Program-made: the position numbers and the translations under genes
The notes under the pieces: model-generated
The model's input: the letters and a program-made list of their open reading frames with translations, nothing else
The model's database searches: none
What the model was told of the DNA's origin: nothing
Shown: positions 8,784 to 17,095 of the stretch, one piece after another
Layout: each line of letters opens with the position of its first letter
Position numbering within the stretch: position 1 is the first letter of the stretch
Assembly (NCBI RefSeq): GCF_030373445.1
Contig: NZ_JAUCYU010000006.1
Location: forward strand, 124,001-188,000
Length of the DNA: 64,000 nt
Reading direction: 5' to 3'
DNA from: Roseovarius sp.
GTDB taxonomy: Bacteria; Pseudomonadota; Alphaproteobacteria; Rhodobacterales; Rhodobacteraceae

Positions 8784-8837
8784 GGCGCGTTCGACCGGGA
8801 ATGCGAATTTCCCTTTCGAGCGCCGCAGGGAGGATGA

Positions 8838-9599
8838 ATGCAACTGTTCGATCTGACGGGCCATACGGCCCTCGTCACCGGCTCTTCCATGGGCATCGGG
8901 TTCGCCCTGGCGCGCGGGCTGGCTCAGGCCGGGGCCCGGCTTGTGCTGAACGCCCGCAATGCCGACCGGCTGAAGGAGGCGGCGGAGACACTGCGCGCCG
9001 AGGGCGCCGAGGTCGACACCCTGTCCTTCGACGTGACCGACGCCACCGCCGCCCGTGACACCATCGACCGATACGAAGCCGATACCGGCCCGATCCACAT
9101 CCTCGTCAACAACGCCGGCATGCAGCACCGCACGCCTTTGGAAGACTTCCCGCCCGAGGATTTCGACCGCCTCATGCGCACCAACGTGAACTCGGTCTTC
9201 TACGTGGGGCAGGCCGCCGCCCGCCACATGATCGCCCGGCAATCGGGCCGGATCATCAACATCGCCAGCGTGCAAAGCCTGCTCGCCCGCCCCGGCATCG
9301 CGCCCTACACGTCGTCGAAAGGCGCCGTCACCAACCTCACCAAGGGCATGGCGACCGACTGGGCCAAACACGGGCTCAACTGCAACGCAATCGCGCCGGG
9401 CTATTTCGACACGCCGCTCAACGCCGCCCTCGTCGCCGACCCGGACTTCACCACATGGCTCGAGAAACGCACCCCCGCAGGCCGCTGGGGCAAGGTCGAG
9501 GAACTGGTCGGCGCCTGCGTCTTCCTCGCCTCCGACGCGGCGAGCTTCGTCAACGGTCACACGCTGTTCGTCGACGGCGGCATCACGGCCAGCCTTTAA
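8838..9599 (+). CDS. idnO: SDR, gluconate 5-dehydrogenase-like (IdnO)
   Basis: A 253-residue classical SDR. The cofactor motif is TGSSMGIG near residue 15, followed by NNAG near residue 92. The active site has IASVQS Ser and the YTSSKG Tyr/Lys pair, and the C-terminus (GHTLFVDGGITASL) is typical. The overall pattern fits gluconate 5-dehydrogenase/IdnO, which reduces 5-keto-D-gluconate to gluconate. It pairs logically with the divergent idnD-like gene across the 8762-8777 operator. It leads a plus-strand operon with a YihU-like reductase and a PhyH dioxygenase. Substrate specificity within SDRs is hard to assign from sequence. Confidence 0.78.
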   Translation: MQLFDLTGHTALVTGSSMGIGFALARGLAQAGARLVLNARNADRLKEAAETLRAEGAEVDTLSFDVTDATAARDTIDRYEADTGPIHILVNNAGMQHRTPLEDFPPEDFDRLMRTNVNSVFYVGQAAARHMIARQSGRIINIASVQSLLARPGIAPYTSSKGAVTNLTKGMATDWAKHGLNCNAIAPGYFDTPLNAALVADPDFTTWLEKRTPAGRWGKVEELVGACVFLASDAASFVNGHTLFVDGGITASL

Positions 9600-9610
9600 G
9601 GGAGGAGAAC

Positions 9611-10531
9611 ATGAGCGACAAACCCGTCATCGGTTTCATCGGCGTGGGCCTGATGGGCCACGGCATGGCCAGCAACATCCTCAAGGGCGGCTACACGCTC
9701 TGGGTCAAGGGCAACGTCAACCGCGAGCCCGTCGAAAGCCTTGTCAGCAAGGGCGCGAAGGAAGCGTCGAGCCCGAAGGAAATGGCCCAACACTGCGACA
9801 TCATCCATATCTGCCTGTCGAGCTCGCCACAGGTCGAGGCCGTCATCCGCGGGCCTGACGGCATCCTCGCCGGCGCGCGGGAAGGGCTGATCGTGATCGA
9901 CACCACCACTGCCGACCCGGTCTCGACAATGGCACTGGCCGAAGAGATGGCAGCGCAGGGCGTGAAGATGGTCGACGCGCCCCTGGGCCGCACCCCCAAG
10001 GAGGCCGAGGAAGGCAAGCTCGACGCCATGGTCGGCTGCGACGAGGGTGATTTCGCCACCGTTTCGCCGGTCATCGACTGCTGGGCCGGCACCATCACCC
10101 GCATCGGGCCGACGGGCTCGGGCCACAAGATGAAACTGCTGATGAACTTCCTCGGCGCGGCCTACGCGGCGCTTTATTCGGAAACCGCGGCGCTCGGCGC
10201 CAAGGTCGGCATCTCGCCCCACACCTTCCGCGACGTGATCGGCCCCAGCCGCCTCGGCAGCGGCTTCTTCGGAACCTTCATGACCTATGTCTGCGAGCGC
10301 GACCGCGACGCCCACAAGTTCACCATCGCCAACATGTCCAAGGACATCCGCTACGTGAACGCCATGGCCACCGATGCCGGCGTGATGAACGTGATGGCCG
10401 CGGCGGCGAAACACTACTTCACCCATGCCGAGGCAGTGGGTGCCGGGCAGGATTACGTGCCGATGCTGTCGGATCACGTGGGCCGGCTGAACGGCCTCGA
10501 CATGGACGCCGAAGTGAAGAAGGGCCGCTGA
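9611..10531 (+). CDS. Beta-hydroxyacid dehydrogenase family reductase with YihU-like GRT motif
   Basis: A 306-residue member of the 3-hydroxyisobutyrate/tartronate semialdehyde reductase family. The Rossmann motif GFIGVGLMGHGM is at residues 8-19 and the catalytic Lys is about K175. Where most members have DAPVSGG, this protein reads DAPLGRTP at residues 122-129. That resembles the GRT element that E. coli sulfolactaldehyde reductase YihU uses around its acidic substrate. The ATG follows a GGAGGAG site, 11 bases after the SDR stop. A semialdehyde with a strongly acidic group is a reasonable substrate guess; the true one is unknown. Confidence 0.85.
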   Translation: MSDKPVIGFIGVGLMGHGMASNILKGGYTLWVKGNVNREPVESLVSKGAKEASSPKEMAQHCDIIHICLSSSPQVEAVIRGPDGILAGAREGLIVIDTTTADPVSTMALAEEMAAQGVKMVDAPLGRTPKEAEEGKLDAMVGCDEGDFATVSPVIDCWAGTITRIGPTGSGHKMKLLMNFLGAAYAALYSETAALGAKVGISPHTFRDVIGPSRLGSGFFGTFMTYVCERDRDAHKFTIANMSKDIRYVNAMATDAGVMNVMAAAAKHYFTHAEAVGAGQDYVPMLSDHVGRLNGLDMDAEVKKGR

Positions 10532-10545
10532 GGGAGGGCGACACG

Positions 10546-11442
10546 ATGCTGAGCGACGCGCAACGGGATTTCTACGCCGAGAACGGCTACCTGATGGTCG
10601 AGAACGCGGTCACGCCCGACCAGCTCGACTGCCTGCGTGCCATCACTGCAAGGCTGATCGACGCCTCCCGCACGGTCAGCGAAAGCAACGATGTCTACGA
10701 CCTCGACAAGGGTCACGGCCCCGACAGCCCCCGCCTGACCCGCATCAAGATCCCCCACAAGCAGGACCCGTATTTCTGGGAGGTGCTGCGCAACTCCACC
10801 ATGACGCAGGTGCTCAACGACCTGCTCGGCCCCGACACCACGATCCTGACCTCCAAGCTCAACACCAAGGCCCCCGGCGGCGGGCGCGCGGTGGAATGGC
10901 ACCAGGACTGGGCCTTCTACCCCCACACCAATGACGAGCTGCTCGCCTTCGGCCTGATGCTTGAAGACGTGGATGAGGCGAACGGGCCCCTGATGGTCAT
11001 CCCCGGCACGCATCGCGGGCCGGTGCTCGACCATACGTCCAACGGCGTCTTCGCCGGTGCCATCGACCCCGACGACCCGGCCTTCGACCGCGAGAAGATC
11101 GTCACCCTCACCGGCAAGGCCGGCAGCATGACGGTACATCACGCCCGCCTCCTGCACGGCTCCGCCCCGAACCGGAGCGACCGGGCACGGATGATCCTGT
11201 TCTACGAATGCGCCAGTGCCGACGCCTGGCCGCTTCTCGGCGCGAATTCCTATTTCCACGCGCTCGGCCAGCGGAAGTTCTGGGAGGATCTTCAGGACCG
11301 CACGATTACCGGCAAACCCTGCCTTAAACCCCGGCTGGAACAGGTGCCAGTCACCATGCCCCTGCCCCCGGCGCCCGATACCGACTCGATCTTCCGAACG
11401 CAGGAATCGGCGGGCGCCCGCAGCGCCTTTGCCATGGATTGA
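10546..11442 (+). CDS. Phytanoyl-CoA dioxygenase (PhyH) family protein
   Basis: A 298-residue Fe(II)/2-oxoglutarate-dependent oxygenase of the PhyH family. The HxD metal pair is in the WHQDWAF segment near residue 115, and the distal His is probably in HHARLLHGSAPN near residue 200. It is the third gene of the operon from 8838, 14 bases after the reductase. PhyH proteins hydroxylate a wide range of small molecules. Its place among sugar-acid enzymes suggests oxidation or demethylation of a modified sugar acid, which is inference only. A second, quite different PhyH protein lies at 21183-22124. Confidence 0.86.
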   Translation: MLSDAQRDFYAENGYLMVENAVTPDQLDCLRAITARLIDASRTVSESNDVYDLDKGHGPDSPRLTRIKIPHKQDPYFWEVLRNSTMTQVLNDLLGPDTTILTSKLNTKAPGGGRAVEWHQDWAFYPHTNDELLAFGLMLEDVDEANGPLMVIPGTHRGPVLDHTSNGVFAGAIDPDDPAFDREKIVTLTGKAGSMTVHHARLLHGSAPNRSDRARMILFYECASADAWPLLGANSYFHALGQRKFWEDLQDRTITGKPCLKPRLEQVPVTMPLPPAPDTDSIFRTQESAGARSAFAMD

Positions 11443-11577
11443 CGGCCCGCATTATGTCCGGTTGATTGCCCCTCCGGCCGGTTTGGACAATAGTCCGCCA
11501 AAGCCGCAATCTCGTCTTACCGGAGCGTTCAGTGCCAGTAACTCCATCGCCGGACAGCGCGGCCAGATCGGCCGGGC

Positions 11578-12663
11578 ATGCCTAGACGCCTCGTCCTCCA
11601 CGCCGGCATGTTCAAGACCGGAAGTTCCTCGATCCAAGCCTTTCTCGACAGGGCCAGACTGAAGAACGCGACCTATTTCGGGTGGGATCACCCCAATCAT
11701 TCCACGCTGTTCGTCCTGCTGTTCGCCAGGCGCCCGGAAGCGGACTGGGTTTTCCGCCAGCGTGAACTGTCGGCGGAAACCTGTGCCGACTGGCGCGAGC
11801 GGGAGAAACAGGCTCTGACCCGGCAAATCGAAGGATCGAGCGACGACCTGTTCATCTTCTCCGCCGAACGCGTCTATCGCGGCCGTCCCCCGGAACTGAG
11901 GGCGTGCCGGGAATTCTTCAGCCGTTTCTTCCCGCAGATCGACGTGCACTGCTATGTCCGCGACCCGATGAGCTATGCGGCCAGCATGCTGCAGCAAAGC
12001 CTGAAAACCGGCGACGTGCCGAGACCCCGCGCCTTGCTGCCGAATTTCCGGCTGCGGATCGCCAACCTCGACGAGGCCTTCGGGCGCGATGCGGTCAAGA
12101 CGAGGATGTACAGCCGCCCGGCAGATGTGCGCCGGAACCTCGTCGCGGATTTCTGCAACTGGACCGGTGTGGAGACGGACACGGCCACCGATGTCAGGGT
12201 CAACAGCTCGATGTCGGCGGAGGCCACGGCACTCCTGTACCTGTTTCGCAGGCATGCCGGCTTCGCCCTGTCCTCCAGCCGGGCGCTCGCGGCAAATGGC
12301 AGGATGGTCCGGGCGTTGACGACGATCCCGGGCCGCCGCACCACGCTGGCGCCGGAGTTCTTCGGTGCCGATGCCGCCGAAATCGCGGATGACCGCCTCT
12401 GGATGGAAGAACGGATGCAGGAGCGCTTCCCATCCGAGCAGCCCGATGGCCCGGCAACCGTGACCTTTACCAGCTTCGACGACCTCGAGGCGTTCGGCCG
12501 CGAGGTATTCCAGCAACGCGCCGGCAAGCCCTTCGCCGCCGAAGACTGGCAGGACGACACCCGGTCGCCCGGCCGGTTCGCGGCGTCGGTCACCGGCGCC
12601 CTGCCCCGTCTCGCCTCCATGCTCCCGCTTCGATCGCCTATATCGCGCCGTAGACCGGGCTGA
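11578..12663 (+). CDS. Sulfotransferase-like P-loop protein
   Basis: A 361-residue protein. Its N-terminus LHAGMFKTGSSSIQ (residues 7-20) matches the PAPS 5'-phosphosulfate loop pattern HxGxxKTGSTxIQ of bacterial sulfotransferase-like proteins. A second conserved segment, VHCYVRDPMSYAASM near residue 125, fits the 3'-phosphate-binding RDP motif. It could transfer sulfate to a surface polysaccharide or small molecule, but many relatives are uncharacterised. It stands alone on the plus strand, 135 bases after the dioxygenase and convergent with the RraA-type gene. It is not obviously part of the sugar-acid operons. Confidence 0.7.
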   Translation: MPRRLVLHAGMFKTGSSSIQAFLDRARLKNATYFGWDHPNHSTLFVLLFARRPEADWVFRQRELSAETCADWREREKQALTRQIEGSSDDLFIFSAERVYRGRPPELRACREFFSRFFPQIDVHCYVRDPMSYAASMLQQSLKTGDVPRPRALLPNFRLRIANLDEAFGRDAVKTRMYSRPADVRRNLVADFCNWTGVETDTATDVRVNSSMSAEATALLYLFRRHAGFALSSSRALAANGRMVRALTTIPGRRTTLAPEFFGADAAEIADDRLWMEERMQERFPSEQPDGPATVTFTSFDDLEAFGREVFQQRAGKPFAAEDWQDDTRSPGRFAASVTGALPRLASMLPLRSPISRRRPG

Positions 12664-12668
12664 TCCGC

Positions 12669-13367
12669 CTAATCCTCGATCACCGCGCGACCATCGGCGA
12701 TCATCTCCTCGATGGCCGCCATCTGGCAGAATCCGTCCCGCACCTTCGCCTCGAGCCCGTTTTCCAGCTCCCGCACCCTTGCCAGCCGCTCGATGACGCG
12801 GTCGATCTCGGCCAGCGGCACCACGACCACGCCGTTGCGGTCGGCCACGATCAGATCGCCGCTCTCGACCCGCACGCCGCCGATCACGGCGCCGAACCCC
12901 GCCCTTGCTGGCCCGTTGGAATAGGGCGAGTTCGGGCTCAGCCCGGTGCACCACGCCGGAAGCCCGACCTCCACGATCCCCTCGTAATCGCGCATCTCGC
13001 CATCGGTCACGAACCCGGCCGCCCCCTTGTTCTTCATCATGCCGCAGAACTGGTCGCCTGACGCCGAACAATTCCGGTGGCCATGCACCGCCGCCACGAT
13101 GATGTCGCCGGGCTCGAGAATATGCAGCGCACCCATCGTCGCGAGGATTTCCGCCGGGCCGTTGTCGGCCACCAGCGCCGGGCCTATGGCGCGACAGTCG
13201 ATATCCCGCCCGCCGCCGATCGGCTGGATGTCGGAACTCAACGCCCCCTGCCCGCCCATCGCATCACAGACGAACCCGGTCGGCACGCCCTTGAACGCGG
13301 CAATCTGGGCGGCAGAAGGGCGCGGGAAACTCCGGCGCAGGGTCAATACGGGCGGTTCTTCGATCAT
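12669..13367 (-). CDS. RraA-like / HMG-CHA aldolase family protein
   Basis: A 232-residue RraA-fold protein. It carries GALHILEPGDIIVAAVHGH and DGEMRDYEG, which supplies the Arg-Asp pair that 4-hydroxy-4-methyl-2-oxoglutarate/4-carboxy-4-hydroxy-2-oxoadipate aldolases use for metal and pyruvate binding. Such enzymes cleave 4-hydroxy-2-oxo diacids or decarboxylate oxaloacetate. The ATG at 13367 is preferred over 13394 because a GGAG site lies 8 bases upstream and the length then fits the family. It is divergent from the dehydratase operon at 13613, with a GntR-type operator between them, so it is probably co-regulated. A true RNase E regulator is unlikely in this context. Confidence 0.82.
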   Translation of the reverse strand: MIEEPPVLTLRRSFPRPSAAQIAAFKGVPTGFVCDAMGGQGALSSDIQPIGGGRDIDCRAIGPALVADNGPAEILATMGALHILEPGDIIVAAVHGHRNCSASGDQFCGMMKNKGAAGFVTDGEMRDYEGIVEVGLPAWCTGLSPNSPYSNGPARAGFGAVIGGVRVESGDLIVADRNGVVVVPLAEIDRVIERLARVRELENGLEAKVRDGFCQMAAIEEMIADGRAVIED

Positions 13368-13528
13368 CGTGGGTCTCCGTTCTTCAAACTGCAAGGCGCC
13401 GTCGCATCAACGCACGTCGCCTTTCCGCCGCACCGTTTCCGGCGCGACGCCCGGCATTTCCGGCAAACCCGCGTCACGGGACGCAAGATTCCTCCGGATG
13501 CCTTTCAAATCAGGGCGCTTTGCCCTTG

Positions 13529-13546
13529 CATTTGGTATACCAAATG
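13529..13546. promoter_or_regulatory. GntR-type operator palindrome
   Basis: A perfect 18-bp palindrome, CATTTGGTATACCAAATG, in the divergent region between the RraA-type gene (starts 13367) and the dehydratase (starts 13613). TTGCAT at 13526-13531 overlaps its left edge and could be the -35 of a plus-strand promoter; the matching -10 is poor. It has the same core as the sites at 8762, 25835, 25895, 27082 and 27137. Confidence 0.8.
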
Positions 13547-13612
13547 GGAATGCTGTCACAAGAGGCGTGTTCGCCTGACGCCAGCGAACGCCGAATTTGG
13601 GAGATTGGCTCG

Positions 13613-15394
13613 ATGTCTGACACACGCGCGAACAAGCAGTTCCGGTCGCAGGAATGGTTCGACAACCCGAACAACCCGGGCATGACCGCGCTCTATCTCG
13701 AGCGATACCAGAACCAGGAATTCACCCGCGAAGAGCTTCAGTCCGGCAAGCCCGTCATCGGCATCGCCCAGACCGGCTCCGACCTTGCGCCCTGCAACAA
13801 GATCCACGTCTTCCTGATGGACCGCATCAAGGCCGGCATCCGCGAGGCGGGCGGCATCCCGATGGAGTTTCCCGTCCACCCGATCCAGGAAACCGGCAAG
13901 CGGCCCACCGCCGCGCTCGACCGGAACCTGCAATATCTCAGCCTTGTCGAGGTGCTGCACGGCTACCCGATCGACGGGGTCGTGCTGACCACCGGCTGCG
14001 ACAAGACCACGCCCGCCATGCTGATGGGCGCGGCCACGGTCGACCTGCCGGCCATCGCCCTCAACGGCGGCCCGATGCTGGATGGCTGGTGGAAGGGCAA
14101 GCGCGCGGGATCGGGCATGATCGTCTGGGAAAGCCGCCGCCTTCTGGCCGCGGGCGAGATCGACTATGACGAGTTCCTGAGCCGCGTCTGTTCCTCCGCG
14201 CCCAGCCTCGGCCATTGCAACACCATGGGCACCGCCAGCACGATGAACGCCATGGCCGAGGCGCTCGGCATGTCGATGACCGGCAACTCGGCCATTCCGG
14301 CGCCCTTCCGCGAACGGATGGCCATGGCCTATGAGACCGGCAAGCGCATCGTCGCCATGGTCTACGAAGACCTCAAGCCCTCCGACATCATGACGCGCGA
14401 GGCCTTCGAGAACGCCATCATCGTCAACGCGGCCATCGGCGGCTCGACCAACGCTCCGCCCCACCTTCAGGCCGTCGCCCGCCATATCGGCGTCGACCTG
14501 AACGTGAAGGACTGGGAGACCATCGGCTTCGACGTGCCGCTCATGGTCAACATGCAGCCGGCCGGCGAATATCTCGGCGAAAGCTTCTTCCGCGCGGGCG
14601 GCGTGCCGGCGGTGATGGCCGAGCTGGTCCGCGCGGGCCGCATCCACCAAGGGGTGATGACCGCCACCGGCCAAAGCATGGGCACGAACCTCGCCGGGCT
14701 CGAAAGCGCGGACCACAATGTCATCACCACCTACGACGCCCCCCTGCGCAAGAACGCGGGCTTCAAGGTGCTGACCGGGAACCTGTTCGATTCCGCCCTG
14801 ATGAAGACCAGCGTGATCTCCGACGATTTCCGCAAGCGGTTCCTGTCCGAACCCGGCAACGAGAACGTGTTCGAGGCCCGCGCCGTGGTCTTCGAAGGGC
14901 CCGAGGATTACCACGACCGGATCAACGATGCCGGGCTCGGCATCGACGAGCGCACCATCCTCTTCATCCGCGGTGTCGGCTGTGTCGGCTACCCGGGCGC
15001 GGCGGAAGTGGTGAACATGCAGCCGCCCGACGCGATCATCCGGCAGGGCATCCACCACCTGCCCACCGTGGGCGACGGGCGCCAGTCGGGCACGTCGGAA
15101 AGCCCCTCGATCCTCAACGCCTCGCCCGAAAGCGCGGTGGGCGGCGGGCTGGCCTATCTCAAGACCGGCGACATGGTGCGGCTCGACCTCAACGCCTCGC
15201 GCATGGATGCGCTGGTGGACGAGGCCGAGTGGCAGGCCCGGATCGACGCGTGGCAGGCGCCCGAGATCAAAAGCCAGACCCCGTGGCAGGAGATCTACCG
15301 CACCCATGTCGGCCAGCTTGCCAATGGCGGCTGTCTCGAATTGGCAACCGCCTATCAGAAGGTCGGCCGCGACCTGCCGAGGGACAACCACTAG
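13613..15394 (+). CDS. IlvD/Edd-family sugar-acid dehydratase
   Basis: A 593-residue dehydratase of the IlvD/EDD family, the length typical of L-arabinonate and D-xylonate dehydratases. Three Cys positions expected to hold the [2Fe-2S] cluster are seen in APCNKIHV, TTGCDKTTPA and GHCNTMGTAS. The enzyme converts an aldonate to a 2-keto-3-deoxy acid. The start at 13613 has a GGGAG site upstream; the frame is open further but would run through the operator. It is first in an operon with an SDR and a uronate dehydrogenase, so it may act on an aldonate or aldarate made from a uronate. The exact substrate is unresolved. Confidence 0.88.
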   Translation: MSDTRANKQFRSQEWFDNPNNPGMTALYLERYQNQEFTREELQSGKPVIGIAQTGSDLAPCNKIHVFLMDRIKAGIREAGGIPMEFPVHPIQETGKRPTAALDRNLQYLSLVEVLHGYPIDGVVLTTGCDKTTPAMLMGAATVDLPAIALNGGPMLDGWWKGKRAGSGMIVWESRRLLAAGEIDYDEFLSRVCSSAPSLGHCNTMGTASTMNAMAEALGMSMTGNSAIPAPFRERMAMAYETGKRIVAMVYEDLKPSDIMTREAFENAIIVNAAIGGSTNAPPHLQAVARHIGVDLNVKDWETIGFDVPLMVNMQPAGEYLGESFFRAGGVPAVMAELVRAGRIHQGVMTATGQSMGTNLAGLESADHNVITTYDAPLRKNAGFKVLTGNLFDSALMKTSVISDDFRKRFLSEPGNENVFEARAVVFEGPEDYHDRINDAGLGIDERTILFIRGVGCVGYPGAAEVVNMQPPDAIIRQGIHHLPTVGDGRQSGTSESPSILNASPESAVGGGLAYLKTGDMVRLDLNASRMDALVDEAEWQARIDAWQAPEIKSQTPWQEIYRTHVGQLANGGCLELATAYQKVGRDLPRDNH

Positions 15395-15442
15395 ACCACG
15401 CGGCAGGGTGGCCCGGCCGCCCGGCCCAACGGGAGAAAAGCC

Positions 15443-16180
15443 ATGTCCAAGACCATCATCATCACCGGCGGCGGCGGCGGCGTGGGCCGCGCCACCGCCC
15501 ATGCCTTTCTTGACGCCGGCTGGCGCGTGGGGCTCGTCGGCCGCCGCGCCGAGGCGCTGGAGGAGACGGCGAACGGGCACGAGAACGCCCTTTCCCTGCC
15601 CTGCGACGTCACCGACGAGGCGCAGGTCGAGGCGGCCTTCGACCGCGCGGCGAAAGACTGGGGCCACCTCGATGCCATCTTCAACAATGCCGGCATCGGC
15701 CGCCCCGGTGCCCCGATCGACGAAATCCCGGTCGAGGAGTTCCGCAAGGTCATCGAGATCAACCTGACCGGCAGCTTCATCTGCGCCCGCGCCGCCTTTG
15801 GCATCATGCGTCGGCAGGATCCGCAGGGCGGCCGGATCATCAACAACGGTTCGGTCTCGGCCTATGTGCCGCGCTGGGGTTCCTCGCCCTACACCGCCTC
15901 GAAACACGCCATCACCGGCCTGACCCGCTCGATCAGCCTCGACGGGCGCCCCTTCAACATCGCCTGCGGCCAGATCGACATCGGCAACGCCCTCACCGAG
16001 ATGGCCGCCAAGATGACGGAGGGTGTGCCACAGGCCGACGGCTCCATCGCGGTGGAACCGGTGATGGACGTGGTACAGGTGGCCAGCTCGGTCCTGCACA
16101 TGGCCAGCCTGCCGCTGGATGCCAACGTGCAGTTCATGACCGTCATGGCCACCAACATGCCCTATATCGGACGGGGGTAA
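15443..16180 (+). CDS. Classical SDR oxidoreductase
   Basis: A 245-residue SDR with the cofactor motif TGGGGGVGRA at residues 8-17, NNAG near residue 86 and a YTASKHA catalytic pair near residue 150. The GGGAG ribosome site is clear. It lies between the dehydratase and the uronate dehydrogenase; only 3 bases separate it from the latter. It probably oxidises or reduces an intermediate of the same sugar-acid route. The C-terminal part, including VQFMTVMATNMPYIGRG, lacks the usual VDGG ending of many SDRs, which suggests a distinct subgroup. I cannot name the substrate. Confidence 0.85.
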   Translation: MSKTIIITGGGGGVGRATAHAFLDAGWRVGLVGRRAEALEETANGHENALSLPCDVTDEAQVEAAFDRAAKDWGHLDAIFNNAGIGRPGAPIDEIPVEEFRKVIEINLTGSFICARAAFGIMRRQDPQGGRIINNGSVSAYVPRWGSSPYTASKHAITGLTRSISLDGRPFNIACGQIDIGNALTEMAAKMTEGVPQADGSIAVEPVMDVVQVASSVLHMASLPLDANVQFMTVMATNMPYIGRG

Positions 16181-16183
16181 GCC

Positions 16184-16984
16184 ATGCGAAAGACCAACCG
16201 CCTGCTCATGACCGGCGCCGCCGGCACCATCGGCCAGCAGATTCGCGAGGGGCTGGCCGAGTATGCAAAGACCGTGCGCCTTTCCGATGTCGCCGACCTC
16301 GGCGAACCGGCGTCACATGAGGAAATCACCCCCTGCGACCTGACCGATGCCGACGCCGTGCGGTCCATGGTCAAGGGCTGCGATGCCATCCTGCATTTCG
16401 GCGGCATCTCGACCGAGAACCGTGCCGACCTCATCCACCGGGTCAACATAGACGGCACCTATCACCTCTACGAGGCCGCTCGGAAGGAAGGCGCCAAGCG
16501 CATCCTCTTCGCCAGTTCAAACCACGTGATCGGCTTTCACGCCCGTGAAACAAGGCTCACCGCATCCTCCCCCATTCGGCCCGACAGCAATTACGGCGTG
16601 TCGAAAGCCTATGGCGAGGCGTTGGCGCGGATGTATTGGGACAAGTACGGCATTGAGACGCTGATCCTGCGCATCGGGTCCTGCTTCCCAGAACCGAAGG
16701 ATCGGCGGATGCTGGCGACGTGGATGTCGTCGGCCGACATGCTGCGGCTGATCGGGGTGATGCTGGAGGGGCCGAGGCTTGGATGCCCCATTGTTTACGG
16801 GGTTTCGGACAACGCGGAAAGCTGGTGGGACAATTCCGAAACCACCTATCTCGGTTGGCAGCCACAGGATAGCTCGGCGCAATTCGCCCACCTGTTCGCC
16901 GATGATCCGGCGCAGGATCCGGGCGATCCGGAGGTGATCTACCAGGGTGGAAAGTTCGCCAAGGCGGGGCATTTCGAGGACTGA
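16184..16984 (+). CDS. udh: Uronate dehydrogenase (NAD+)
   Basis: A 266-residue NAD-dependent epimerase-fold enzyme that fits uronate dehydrogenase, which oxidises D-glucuronate or D-galacturonate to the aldarolactone. Supporting segments are MTGAAGTIGQQIREGL (Rossmann), HFGGISTE, SSNHVIGFH, SNYGVSKAYGE (catalytic Tyr/Lys) and the C-terminal YGVSDNAESWWDN, all typical of Udh proteins of about 265 residues. It is the last gene of the operon that begins with the IlvD/Edd-type dehydratase. No aldarolactonase is next to it; the SMP-30-type gene at 2768 could serve. Confidence 0.88.
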   Translation: MRKTNRLLMTGAAGTIGQQIREGLAEYAKTVRLSDVADLGEPASHEEITPCDLTDADAVRSMVKGCDAILHFGGISTENRADLIHRVNIDGTYHLYEAARKEGAKRILFASSNHVIGFHARETRLTASSPIRPDSNYGVSKAYGEALARMYWDKYGIETLILRIGSCFPEPKDRRMLATWMSSADMLRLIGVMLEGPRLGCPIVYGVSDNAESWWDNSETTYLGWQPQDSSAQFAHLFADDPAQDPGDPEVIYQGGKFAKAGHFED

Positions 16985-17024
16985 CCCGTTCAGGGCCAAC
17001 ACCCCCGGTTTTTCAGCGAGTCCA

Positions 17025-17066
17025 ACGTCGGTATCACGTCGGTATTTTGTCGGTATTACGTCGGTG
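17025..17066. repeat. Short 11-bp tandem repeat
   Basis: Almost four copies of an ACGTCGGTATT-like unit follow each other (17025, 17036, 17047, 17058). They lie between the convergent ends of the uronate dehydrogenase gene and the EamA transporter gene. No coding role is seen. The unit could be a slippage repeat or part of a terminator region. Confidence 0.7.
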
Positions 17067-17095
17067 CTTTTGCCGACGCGATGGGCGCCCCGCGC

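Noticed and set aside
12669..13367. RNase E inhibitor RraA as function of the RraA-fold gene
   Set aside because: The fold is shared with metal-dependent aldolases, the Arg-Asp pair is present and the context is catabolic.
39..15394. A complete sulfoquinovose Entner-Doudoroff pathway
   Set aside because: Lactonase, dehydratase, aldolase and GRT-type reductases are present, but no sulfoquinovosidase, sulfoquinovose dehydrogenase or sulfonate transporter can be recognised. The genes fit uronate and aldonate breakdown at least as well.
13556..16099. 847-codon open frame on the minus strand
   Set aside because: It is fully antisense to the dehydratase and SDR genes, lacks recognisable motifs, and is rich in Arg/Gly/Ala/His as expected from antisense high-GC codons.
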